From Diospyros lotus (taxonomy: Eukaryota; Streptophyta; Magnoliopsida; Ericales; Ebenaceae): a stretch of 64,000 bases of DNA. The stretch covers positions 3,582,622 to 3,646,621 of the forward strand of contig NC_068342.1 in NCBI RefSeq assembly GCF_014633365.1, written 5' to 3'. Below are positions 23,701 to 34,367 of the stretch, piece by piece. The position numbers were made by a program, and so were the translations under genes. The number at the start of each line of letters is the position of its first letter. Position 1 is the stretch's first letter. The notes beneath the pieces are model-generated. The model ran no database searches. It was given only the letters and a program-made list of their open reading frames with translations, and was not told the origin of the DNA.

Positions 23701-26700
23701 GTTCAAAATTGTGAAGCTTCTCTTATTCCCCAGAACCTGTGAGGCCCAGCCTTTGGGCCTTGTTAGAGAAAGCCCAAAGGGGGGAAACCAGGCCCATAAG
23801 GCCATATAAAAGCCCTAGGGCTCCCAGCTCTCCCCCTTTCTTCTTTCTTGTTCCAACAGCTCTCTCTTTCAACTGATTTTGGGCAATCTAACCGTCGGAT
23901 CCTAAATCCGACCACACTTTCACCGTGAAAGTAACCCCAATCTATAAGAATGTAAGTTCTTTAGCTTCATCAACCCTATTTTTTTTTAGCAAAAAATCGT
24001 GATTTATGTATGTATATACATGTGAATTGGGTTGGCCGAGACTTTAAACTTAGATCTACAAAGATCTAGCCGTTAGATCTTGTTGGTTTTTGGATATGTT
24101 AGTCAATGGGGTTAGGGGTGTTGAATGGCTGCCTCGGATCGCCGGAAAACGTCGGTCGGTGGCGGCTGACAGTGTGTTTTGTATTCTGGCCGAAATTTAG
24201 AAGTTAGATCTACAAAGATCTAGCCGTTAGATCTTGATGGTTTTTGGGTAAGTTGGTCTATGAGGGTAAGGGAGTTGAGTGGTGGTCTCGGATCGTTGGA
24301 AAATGTGGCCGACGGTGTCAAACAACTTATTTTTAAATCTGGCCAGAAATTTAAAATCAGATCTACAGAAATCCAGCCGTTAGATCTGGGTCATTTTTGT
24401 TTATATTGACCTCCGTTGCTAGGCATTTCTAATGGTAGGTTCTGATCGTCGAAATATTCGGCTGGCGGTGGCTGGAAGTGGACGCGGGCAGCGTGGCTAG
24501 CCTAGGTTATTTTATTTTGGGGTTTTGGGCCGTTGGGGTAGCATTTGGGTCAGTCCAAATCCTAGGGGATTTAAATTTTGTATTTAATTAATTCTTATTT
24601 AATTTGATAATTTTATTAGGTGATTTTGATGCGCCCTAGCCGAGAGGCGTTTGAGGGAATCCTGCCTCTTTTGTAACACTGTGAGTAGGTAAATTATATT
24701 ATGATGGTATTTGTTGCATTCATATATTTCATTATTCTATATATACTATTCATGACTTCGTTGTGAATTGCATACGGGGAAATTAGAATCCATATTATTT
24801 GTTTTGCACATATTGACACCTGTGGTTGCTTGCATTTCTATTAATGTGAATTGTAGGTAGTGATACCTGTATGTGATATATTACATGTGGCATTGATAAT
24901 ACTAAATGTTGGTATGAAATGTGTGTTAAATGGAGTAACAGTTAGAACCCTATATCAATAACCACAATAAGAATTAGCCGTTGGTGCACCACGTATATGT
25001 TAGGGTGTGAGATAGTCTACTGTAGATGGGCGTGAGATAGTCCACCATCTTTGTTTATATCCGGCGTGAGATAGTCCCCCGAAGTGGATCTTGGTGGCGT
25101 TGAGATAGTCCGCACCAAGGAAATGATATGTGTGAATTCTGGTTCTAAATGGTTTACTCCCAATGTGCATATTTATTCATCATCTCTCATTCGGTATTAT
25201 GTATTACTTGAAATGTCATGGCATGATCATCTATGTTGTTGTATTGATTCTATACTCCCCCCATTATAACGCTTTTTACTCCTCACTAAGCTAGTGTCTG
25301 GCTTACCCCTCAATATTTCAGATTTTTTAGGTTGACATCATTTTGATGGTAGGAGTCGTGGTAAACGATTCTACTTCATTTACTCTAGACACGCTCTGGC
25401 TACAGCACATGCATCTATCTCACGGGTTGAGTATAGGGAAGTTAATATTCTTTTCGTACGTAAAGTGAGAAATTTTGAATATTGTAAGCATGTAATGGAA
25501 TTATAGCCCGGTGGGCACTTCAATATCAGTTAATGGAAATGCATTTATTTTGTGGTGTATATGAGATGGTTAAATGTTTGAAGGATTATGTATATTGTAA
25601 GGCGTACTATTCCTTGTTGGAGATTGTGGCTTCTAGGGAGATGGTGCCGGTCATGGCCCAGGATTTTAGGTCGTGACAAAGTTGGTATCAGAGCTTAAAC
25701 TTTAAAACTTTGGGAAATAAAACGGAAACGAAATGACACTTAGGTGTATGAATAAGAGGTTAAACACTTTCACATGCATTGTATTGCATACACTGTGGTC
25801 CGAAGCAAGTTTTTGGCAGGATAGGTATAAGTATGAATCACGACATATTCACAACCTCACTATGCCATGGACTCTAGGTCTCTTTTTGCATATCATGACT
25901 GTGCATGTCGAATTCTATGTGATGTGGCATACTGTTTTGTTCTGTATAATGAGTTAGTCTAATGTTGCATACAAGAAATCATGCCTCCTAGGACTCGAGG
26001 CTATGCGGTCCGAGCTCGTGGACACAGCAGTTGTTGTGGTCGTTGTCATGGTCGTGGGAGAGGACAGATTGCTCCTATCTTGCCCGTACCTTCTTGGGGT
26101 GCCCGTTGATCACGTAGGGACGTTGTCGAGCAACACCCAGGAGATGGGGATGCTGATGTCCTCCAGGACACCAAAGAGGCAGGTGGACCTTTCAGCTTGT
26201 CTATAGAGGACAGGATTCACTTGGGAGTACAAACAGCGGTAAGTGAGGTCCTAAGGACTTTGGGGATTCCCGGGAGTGGATTAGGATCTCAAGACAGAGG
26301 TCAGGCCTTACCAGATGAGCAAGACCAGGGGGTGGACATTCCCTTATCAGAATTTATGCAATATGACCCGCCTAGGTTTGACGGGGATAGCAACAAGGTG
26401 GAACCGGAGGGGTTGGAGGAGTGTGTGAGGATTGGAGAGGCTTTAGGGTGTAGCCAACAGAGACTTGTAGAGTGTGCCGCCTTTTTATTGCGAGGGTCAG
26501 CATTTAGTGGTATAAAAACCTAAAGGAAGCTAGGATGTCAGGTGCACCACCACTAAGGTGGAAGGAGTTCAGTGACGGGTTTAGGGAACGATTTATTCCT
26601 GAGGCAGTGAGGTTTGCTAAGGTCCGAGAATTTGAGGAGTTGAGGCAGACTCCCGATATGACGGTAGGGGAGTATTATAGCAGATTCACTCACCTGACTG

Positions 26701-29700
26701 ACTTTGCATGTATGCTGGTGGCCACCGAGCAGGACAAGGTGCAGTGGTTTGTGAATGGATTGGTGGGGCCTATTCATAGGGTGATGGTTGCCTCTCACCT
26801 TTCCACATTCGCCAGTGTTCATGAAGATGGAGAAGAGTACTATGGAAGAGTGAGCCCAAAGAGAGCAATGCAAGAAGGTGAAGCTTGATACCACTGGACA
26901 TGGCGGTGGGAATCAACAACACAAAATGAGAACCCAACAACAATCATAGCAACAACAACAGTATAGAGGGTTTAGGGGTCAGGGACAACGACCATTCCAG
27001 GATAGAGGTGACAAGCAACATGGAGGATTAGAGAGGGTGGCCAGGGTGGTAGAGGGGCACCACTTTGCCAGTCGTGCATGCGGCCTCACCACGAACCATG
27101 CCGACGACTAACAGGAGTCTGCTTCGGGTGTGGGGAGATAGGCCACATTTGAATGGATTGCCCATAAGCTCATCAGGAGGCAAGGCATGCCACCGGGCGT
27201 GGGACGACTCAGGGGACGCCAGTTCAGATGCGAGCCCCATTTCAGCCTTTACCACCACCTTCAGGTGATAAGGGCTGAGGAGGTAGAGGCCAGGGTGGCC
27301 ATGTGGGAGGCAACACTGGGGGTATGTGAGGGTCTTTGCCATGATGCCTCAGGATGCCAAGGCCAGTAATGCCGTTGTCATAGGTATGATTTCCATTTCA
27401 CATATTGATGCCTTGGTTTTGTTTGACCCAGGGTTTACACATTCATATGTATCACGAGAGTTTGCCCCACGTCTAGGTATAGAACCTTCCTCTCTAGAGC
27501 GACCTATGATTGTAGCTATCCCTATCGGTAACCTTTTGGTAGTGGACACAGTGTACCCAGGTTGTGTGGTCACTGTGGCTGGGCGAGACACGATAGCTGA
27601 CTTAATCTTGCTGGGGAATATGGGATTTGATAGCATATTAGGAATGGATTGGTTAGTCTCTTGTCATGTCACCTTAGATTGTAGGCAAAAGAAGGTGTGT
27701 TTCGACCCTCCTATTGGAGATCGATTTTGCCTTTAGTGGGATCAACCCCCTGTGGCTAAGGACATTATATCTGTATTGGAGGTGAGACATCTATTGAATG
27801 AGGGGTGTCAGGCGTTCCTAGCGTTGGTGCAGGAGACCTATGAGTCAGAAGGTGAGATAGGGCAGGTGTCCGTAGTGAGAGAGTATCTAAATGTATTTCC
27901 TGAAGATTTGCCGGGGGTACTGCCAAAGCGGGATATAGAGTTTTGCATAGATTTAGCATTGTGAGGCCGAGCCTTTAGGCCTTGTTAGAGAAAGCCCAAA
28001 GGGGGGAAACTAGGTCCATAAGGCCATATAAAAGCCCTAGGGCTCCCAGCTCTCCCCTTTCTTCCTTCTCGTTCCAACAGCTCTCTCTCTCTCTCTCAAC
28101 CGATTTTGGGCAATCTAACCGTCGGATCCTAAATTCGACCACACTTTCACTGTGAAAGTAACTCCAATCTACAAGAAGGTAAGTTCTTTAGCTTCATCAA
28201 CCCTGTTTTTTTTTAAACAAAAATCGTGATTTATGTATGTATATACATGTGGGTTGGGTTGGCCGAGACTTTAAATTTTGATCTACAAAGATCTAGGCAT
28301 TAGATTTTGCTGGTTTTTGGATATGTTAGTCAATGGGGTTAGGGGTGTTGAATGGCTGCCTCGGATCGTCGGAAAACGTTGGCCGGTGGCGGCTAACAGT
28401 GTGTTTTGTATTCTGGCCGAAATTTAAAAGTTAGATCTACGAAGATCTAGCCATTAGATCTTGATGGTTTTTGGGTATGTTAGTCTATGAGGGTAAGGGA
28501 GTTTAGTGGTGGTCTCGGATCGCCAGAAAAAGTGGCCGGCGGTGTTAAACAACTTATTTTTAAATCTGGCCAGAAATTTAAAACCAGATCTACGAAAATC
28601 CAGCCGTTTGATCTGACTCATTTTTGTATATATTGACCTCCGTTGCTAGGCGTTTCTAATGGTAGTTTCTGATCGTCGAAATAGTGGCCGGCGGTGGCCG
28701 GAAGTGGACGCCGGCAGTGTGGCTAGCCTAGGTTTTATTTTGGGGTTTTGGGCCGTTAGGGCAGCATCTGGGTCAATCCAAATCCTAGGGGATTTAAATT
28801 TTGTATTTAATTAATTCTTATGTAATTTGATAATTTTGTTAGGTGATTTTGGCGCGTCCTAGCCGAGAGGCGTTTGAGGGATATCGCCTCTTCTATAACA
28901 CTGTGAGTGGGTAAATTGTATTATGGTGGTATTTGTTGCATTCATACCTTTCATTATTCTAGTATTTTATATATACTATTCATGACTTCGTTGTGAATTA
29001 CATACGGGAAAATTAGAATCCATATTATTTGTTTTGCACATATTAACATTTGTGGTTGCTTGCATTTCTGTTAATGTGGACAGTGATACCTGTATGTGAT
29101 ATATTACATGTGGCATTGATAATACCAAATGTTGGTATGAAATGTGTGTTAAATGGAGTAACAGTTAGAACCTTGTATAGTTAACCACAGTAAGATTTAG
29201 TCGTTGGTGCACCAAGTATGTGTTAGGGTGTGAGATAGTCTACTCTGGATGGGCGTGAGATAGTCTGTCATCATTGTTTATATCCGACGTGAAATAGTCT
29301 TTACCAAGGAAATGATATGTGTGAATTCTGGTTCTAAATAGTTTACTCCCAATGGTTCACACTTGGGTGGATCTTGGTGGCGTTAAGATAGTCCTCAGCC
29401 CCTCACTTACTGCTGTCTGTACTCCCAAGTGAATCCTGTCCTTTATAGACAAGTTGGAAGGTCCACCTGCCTCTCTGGTGTCCTAATACTAAATGAGAGA
29501 TGATGAATAAATATGCACATTGGGAGTAAACCATTTAAAATTAGAATTCACACATATCATTTTCTTGGTGCGGATTATCTCAACACCACCAAAATCCACT
29601 TTGGCAGACTATCTCATGCCAGATATAAACAAGGATAACAGACTATCTCACGCCCATCCACGGTGGACTATGTCACACCCTAACACATACGTGGTGCACC

Positions 29701-32700
29701 AACGGCTAACTCTTACTACGGTTAGCGATACAGGGTTCTAACTGTTACTCTATTTAACACACATTTCATACCAACATTTGGTATTATCAATGTCACATGT
29801 AATATATCACATACATGTATCACTATCCACAATCCACATTAACAAAAATGCAAGCAACCACAGGTGTCAATATGTGCAAAACAAATAATATTGATTCTAA
29901 TTTCCCCGTATGCAATTCACAATGAAGTCATAAATAGTATATATAGAATAATGAAAGGTATGAATTTAACAAATACCACTATAATACAATTTACCCACTC
30001 ACAATATTATAGAAGATGTGGGATTCCCTCAAACGCCTCTCGACTAGGGCGCGTCAAAATCACCTAACAAAATTATTAAATTATATAAGAATTAATTAAA
30101 TACAAAATTTAAGTCCCCTGGGATTTGGATCGACCCAAATGCTCCCCCAACGGCCTAAAACCCCAAAATAAAACAACCTAGGCTAGCCACACTACCGGCT
30201 GTCACGACACACCCGTGAATGCGACTACTCCTGGCCCCGATTGATTTAGGAGTGGAGTGGGTTTCGACCAACACAAAATGAAATAACACAAAATGAAATA
30301 GAGCAAGGGAGGGAGAGAACAAGAACGAGAGAGAGAAGAAGAAGAGAGATTGGAGCAATGGAGGAGAATCAATTCCGGTAGTTCTCATTCGATGCCTCTT
30401 TCTCTAACAAGCTGGAAATATATAACACTCGGTGTAAGGGGACTACTACAGTAGATCCCTCCTCCAAGCGGTTATAATCGCTTTTTTGTCCTATTCTAAT
30501 TCCCCTCCACGTGGGAATCTTCTAGCTAGTGCCACTAGGGAAATTACAGCAGGAAAATAACAAAATTACAGTAAAATGGAAATGACAATAGTAAGCAAAA
30601 AATAAACCAAGATTGCAACTATAAGATATATCAGTCCTAGGTCCCTTTCCGTGACACCGACGTCCACTTCCAGCCACCGCCGGCCGAATATTTCGACAAT
30701 CAGAACCTACCATTAGAAACGCCTAGCAACGGAGGTCACTATATACAAAAATGAGCCAGATCTAACGGCTGTATTTCTGTAGATCTGGTTTTAAATTTCT
30801 GGCCAGATTTAAAAATAAGTTGTTTGACACCGCCGGTCACATTTTCCGGCGATTCAAGACCACCACTCAACTCCCTTACCCTCATAGACCAACATACCCC
30901 AAAACCATCAAGATCTAACGGCTAGATCTTCGTAGATCTAACTTTTAAATTTCGGCCATAATACAAAACACATTGCCAGCCGCTGCAGGTTGACGTTTTC
31001 CGACGATCCGAGGCAGCCATTCAACACCCTTAACCCCATTGACTAACATATCCAAAAATCAGCAAGATCTAACGGTCAGATCTTTGTAGATCTAAGTTTA
31101 AAGTCTTGGGTAACCTAACCCATATGTACATACTTAAATCATGATTTTTGCTAAAAACAAAAGGGTTGATGAAGCTAAAGAACTTAACTTCTTGTAGATC
31201 GGGGTTGCTTTCATGGTGAAAGTGTGGTCGGATTTAGGATCTGACGATTAGATTGCCCAAAATCGATTAAGAGAGATAGAGAGATGCGGAACGAGAAGGA
31301 AGAAAGGCGGAGAGCTGGGAGCCCTAGGGCTTTTATATGGCCTTATGGGCCTGGTTTCCCCCTTTTGGGCTTTCTCTAACAAGGCCCAAAGGCTGGGCCT
31401 CACAACGCTAAATCTATACAAAACTCTATATCCCGTTCCGGCGGTACCCCCAACAAATCTTCAGGAAATACATCTAGATACTCCCTCGGCACTTGCCCTA
31501 TCTCACCTTCTGACTCATAGGTCTCCCGCACCAACGCTAGGAATGGCTGACACCCCTCATTCAATAGATGTCTCACCTCCAATACAGATATAATGTCCTT
31601 AGCCACAGGGGGTTGATCCCACTGAAGGCAAAATCGATCTCCAATAGGAGGGTCGAAACACACATTCTTTTGCCTACAATATAAGGTGACATGACAAAAG
31701 GCTAACCAATACATTCCTAATATGCTATCAAATCCCATATTCCCTAGCAAGATTAAGTCAGCTATCGTGTCTCGCCCAACCACAGTGACCGCACAACCCG
31801 GGTACACTGTGTCCACTACCAAAGGGTTACCGGTAGGGGTAGCTACAATCATAGGTCGCTCTAGAGAGGAAGGTTCTATACCTAGACGTGGGGCAAACTC
31901 TCGTGATACATATGAATGTGTAAACCCTCGATCAAACAAAACCAAGGCATCAATATGTGAAATGGAAATCATACCTGTGACAACGGCATTACTGGCCTCG
32001 GCATCCTGAGGCATCATGGCAAAGACCCTCGCATACCCCCAGTGTTGCCTCCCACGTGGCCATGACTCCTACCGTTAAAATGATGTCAACCTACAAAATC
32101 TGAAATATTGAGGGGTAAACTGGACACTGACTTAGTGAGGGGTAAAAAGCGTTATAATGGGAGGAGTATAGAATCAATGCAACAATATAGATCATCATGC
32201 CATGACATTTCCAGTAATACATAATACCAAATGAGAGATGATGAATAAATATGCACATTGGGAGTAAAACATTTAGAACAAGAATTCACACATATCATTT
32301 CCTTGGTGCGGACTATCTCGACGCCACCAAGATCCACTTCGGCGGATTATCTCATGCTAGATATAAACAAGGATGGCGGACTATCTCACGCCCATCCACG
32401 GTGGACTATCTCACACCCTAACACATACGTGATGCACCAACGGCTAACTCTTATTGTGGTTAGCGATACAGAGTTCTAACTGTTACTCCATTTCATACCA
32501 ACATTTGGTATTATCAATGCCACATGTAATATATCACATACAACTATCACAATCCACATTAACAGAAATGCAAGTAACCACAGGTGTCAATATGTGCAAA
32601 ACAAATAATATGGATTCTAATTCCCCCGTATGCAATTCACAACGAAGTCATGAATAGTATATATAGAATTTTGGAATAATGAAAGGTATGAATGCAACAA

Positions 32701-34367
32701 ATACCACCATAATACAATTTACCCACTCACAATGTTATAGAAGAGGCGGGATTCCCTCAAACGCCTCTCGACTGGGGCGTGTTAAAATCACCTAACAAAA
32801 TTATCAAATTAAATAAGAATTAATTAAATACAAAATTTAAATCTCCTAAGATTTGGACCGACCCAAATGCTGTCCCAACGGCACAAAACCCCAAAATAAA
32901 ACAACCTAGGCCAACCACACTGGTGGCATCCACTTTCGGCCACCGCCGGCTGAATATTTTGACGATCAGAACTTACCATTAGAAACGCCTAGTAACATAG
33001 GTTAATATATACAAAAATGAGCCAGATCTAACGACTGAATTTTCGTAGATCTGGTTTTAAATTTCTGGTCAAATTTAAAAATAAGCTGTTTGACATCGTC
33101 GGCTATATTTTCCGGCGATCCGAGACCATCACTCAACTCCCTTACCCTCATAGACCAACATACCCCAAAACCATCAAGATCTAACGGCTAGATCTTCGTA
33201 GATCTAACTTTTAAATTTTGGCCATAATACAAAACACACTGTCAGCCGTCGTCGGTCGACGTTTTCCGACGATCTGAGGCATCCATTCAACACCTCTAAC
33301 CCCATTCACTAACATATCCAAAAACCAGCAAGATCTAACGGCTAAATTTGTGTAGATCTAAGTTTAAAGTCTCGGCCAACCCAATCCACATGTATATACA
33401 TACATAAATCAGGATTTTTGCTAAAAAAAATAGGGTTGATGAAGCTAAAGAACTTACCTTCTTGTAGATTGGGGTTACTTTCACAATGAAATGTGGTCGG
33501 ATTTAGGATCCGACGGTTAGATTGCCCAAAATCGGTTGAGAGAGAGAGAGAGCTGCTGGAACGAGAAGGAAGAAGGGGGAGAGCTGGGAGCGCTAGGGCT
33601 TTTATATGGCCTTATGGGCCTGGTTTCCCCCCTTTGGGCTTTCTCTAACAAGGCCCAAAGGCTGGGCCTCACAAAACCCTTTATGTTGAAAGTGTAATCG
33701 TCAACCATTCTAATAGTTGAAAATAATCAAAGTGCTTTTGATCTTCAGTAGCTTGTTTAAGCTTTTAGATCAATCACGAGTTCATCACATTGTATGCTGG
33801 TTACCATGTTGTCAAATATAAATTATATAGAAAATTAAGGATCTTGATTTGTTCTAAAACCAAAGGAAATGTAACCTAGATTAAAAGCTGACCCAAGTAA
33901 ACTCAGATTGAGGCCAAAAGGATGCAAGAATCTATTTTTCTCAGAAATGTACAAGTTTCAGAATGTAAAGCTCAAATATCACAAGCTACGGAATCCAAAG
34001 AATCTAACAAACGCAGAAAACATTACATGAACTTTTCTTCCAATAAACTCTGGTAAATCTTCTACTAAAGATCTGAGAGTTGATGAGAAGAGCTAGAAAC
34101 CTTAAAACATATTAAATTTAAGCAATTTTTTTTTCCTGGAATATCAACCATTCATTCATCTTCATAGAAAACTTGTTCATTTTGAAAGCATCACAATTTT
34201 GTAGATTTTTATTACCTTTATAACGTAGAAGGTCTGTTAACTCATCCAGCGAATCTCTGTCCTGTATCTTGCAGGCATTTATTGCTGGAGCAACTGCCCC
34301 AAAATCCAAGTGGGATGAAGATGGAGTGAAGCTTCGGTCATCTGCTGTATCGTTGACAGTTCTATGA
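17785..34367 (+). CDS. PPD2: PsbP-domain thylakoid lumen protein (PPD2-like)
   Basis: Seven exons: 17785-18102, 18674-18753, 22048-22108, 22706-22763, 23039-23096, 23508-23580 and 34275-34367. They join in frame with GT-AG borders to give 246 aa. The N-terminus is a Ser/Pro-rich transit peptide followed by a hydrophobic lumen signal ending PASSAE. The mature part is a PsbP fold: WFQFYGDGFAIRVPPQFED, YNAGLSLYGDK, VVRPSNQLKITF, GSLKEAAKIF, EDEGFRTYYFYEF, HVALVAAINSGK and WDEDGVKLRSSAVS. Length and sequence fit Arabidopsis PsbP-domain protein 2 (about 230 aa). The exact role of PPD2 is not well established. The last intron is 10.7 kb owing to Ty3 insertions, yet every exon is open, so the gene is probably functional. 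An in-frame ATG at 17731 lies in the CT-rich leader and was not chosen. Confidence 0.92.
18875..19045 (+). mobile_element. Au-like SINE in PPD2 intron 2
   Basis: A tRNA-type B box (GGTCATGGGTTCAAGTTGTA) is followed by GAAACAG, then GGGAGGCTGCGTAAATGTAC. A segment CCCTTTCAAAGTGGGGAGTC then leads to CGTGCATTGAGGATGCCCTTT. This order and wording match the plant Au SINE family as I remember it. Target duplications and the exact 5' end were not resolved. Confidence 0.7.
22142..22169. repeat. (CT)n tract in PPD2 intron 3
   Basis: A short pure CTCTCT tract lies shortly after the exon 3 donor. The rest of the intron shows nothing recognisable apart from the homopolymers at 22527-22554. Confidence 0.7.
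22527..22554. repeat. Poly-T / poly-G homopolymer pair
   Basis: A T run is followed directly by thirteen G residues within PPD2 intron 3. Such a junction is prone to slippage or assembly error. Confidence 0.7.
23738..25678 (+). repeat. 5' LTR of Ty3 element A
   Basis: The 1941-bp LTR begins TGTGAGGCCC, ends GGTCGTGACA, and is followed two bases later by a tRNA-Met type primer site. An early box CATATAAAAGCC (about 23800-23811) is the likely U3 TATA signal. Internal repeated phrases of the type GATCTACAAAGATCTAGCCG and GTGAGATAGTC occur. Confidence 0.88.
25683..25694 (+). other. Primer-binding site (tRNA-iMet type)
   Basis: TGGTATCAGAGC lies just after the LTR end and is complementary to the 3' end of plant initiator methionine tRNA. 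It is the standard primer site of many Ty3 and copia elements. Confidence 0.9.
25981..27165 (+). pseudogene. Ty3 gag remnant with zinc knuckle
   Basis: The reading starts with MPPRTRGYAVRARG, the basic N-terminus usual for Tekay/Del-type gag. It continues through FMQYDPPRFDGDSN (about 26350) and LRWKEFSDGFRERFIPEAVR (about 26557) to YYSRFTHLTDFAC (about 26675). A CX2CX4HX4C knuckle is encoded at about 27120-27163 with a stop inside it. Several stops and frameshifts break the frame. It would have formed the nucleocapsid of the element. Confidence 0.82.
27340..27959 (+). pseudogene. Ty3 protease and truncated reverse transcriptase start
   Basis: The aspartic protease region reads ALVLFDPGFTHSYVSREFAP, where the catalytic DSGATHSFVS motif is altered to D-P-G-F. 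It continues to GFDSILGMDWL and, after a stop, to VFPEDLPGVLPKRDIEFCID, the linker that precedes reverse transcriptase. Immediately after the Asp-Leu-Ala-Leu end the second LTR begins at 27960. Reverse transcriptase, RNase H, integrase and the polypurine tract are therefore missing. The same junction occurs in element B. Confidence 0.85.
27960..29355 (+). repeat. 3' LTR of Ty3 element A, truncated
   Basis: It begins TGTGAGGCCG and follows the 5' LTR through TGGCATTGATAATACCAAATG and the GTGAGATAGTC repeats. It loses collinearity after TTTACTCCCAATG at about 29355. The last quarter of the LTR is absent. Confidence 0.85.
29346..29482. repeat. Scrambled junction with inverted gag fragment
   Basis: Between the two opposing LTRs lies a short LTR piece (GGATCTTGGTGGCGTTAAGA). 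It is followed by about 85 bp that are the reverse complement of the gag segment at roughly 26168-26258. This is the centre of the palindromic composite and marks at least two breakpoints. Confidence 0.8.
29483..31404 (-). repeat. LTR of Ty3 element B next to truncated pol
   Basis: Read on the minus strand it starts TGTGAGGCCC at 31404 and runs to about three quarters of the LTR at 29483. It is interrupted by a separate solo LTR at 30200-30656. The part corresponding to 25199-25678 of element A is missing. Confidence 0.85.
30200..30656 (-). mobile_element. 457-bp solo LTR inside element B LTR
   Basis: The sequence begins TGTCACGACAC and ends CCGTGACA, so it has inverted ends TGTCAC/GTGACA. 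It is flanked by CCGGC (30195-30199) and CCGAC (30657-30661), a 5-bp duplication with one mismatch. Removing it restores the LTR seen in the other copies. It has no coding capacity and differs in sequence from the surrounding family. The minus orientation is inferred from a TATATA-type box at about 30418-30425 followed by a pyrimidine-rich leader. Confidence 0.75.
31405..32066 (-). pseudogene. Protease / RT-start remnant of element B
   Basis: On the minus strand this encodes the same protease block as element A (ALVLFDRGFTHSYVSREFAP, GFDSILGMYWL) and ends VPPERDIEFCIDLAL directly against the LTR at 31404. The protease catalytic motif is again damaged. The protease frame is open for about 205 codons, longer than in element A. 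Its upstream side (32066) is fused to the interior of the LTR, so gag and primer site are deleted. Confidence 0.85.
32067..33673 (-). repeat. 5' LTR of Ty3 element B, 3'-truncated
   Basis: It begins TGTGAGGCCC at 33673 on the minus strand. It stops at the point equivalent to about 25362 of the intact LTR, where a short shared CATGG/CGTGG-like overlap joins it to the element interior. The final 315 bp of the LTR and the primer site are lost. Confidence 0.85.

Larger units (their letters stand above)
23738..33673. mobile_element. Inverted-LTR Ty3 composite in PPD2 intron 6
   Basis: A 9.9-kb block consists of two internally deleted Ty3 elements of one family facing each other. Element A runs on the plus strand (LTR 23738-25678, PBS, gag and protease remnants, second LTR from 27960). 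Element B runs on the minus strand (LTR 33673-32067, protease remnant 32066-31405, second LTR 31404-29483). A scrambled junction at 29346-29482 joins them. Both outer ends are LTR 5' ends beginning TGTGAGG. The outer flanks GAACC (23733-23737) and AAACC (33674-33678) agree at four of five bases, as a slightly decayed target duplication of one event would. Two separate insertions are the alternative. Confidence 0.85.
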
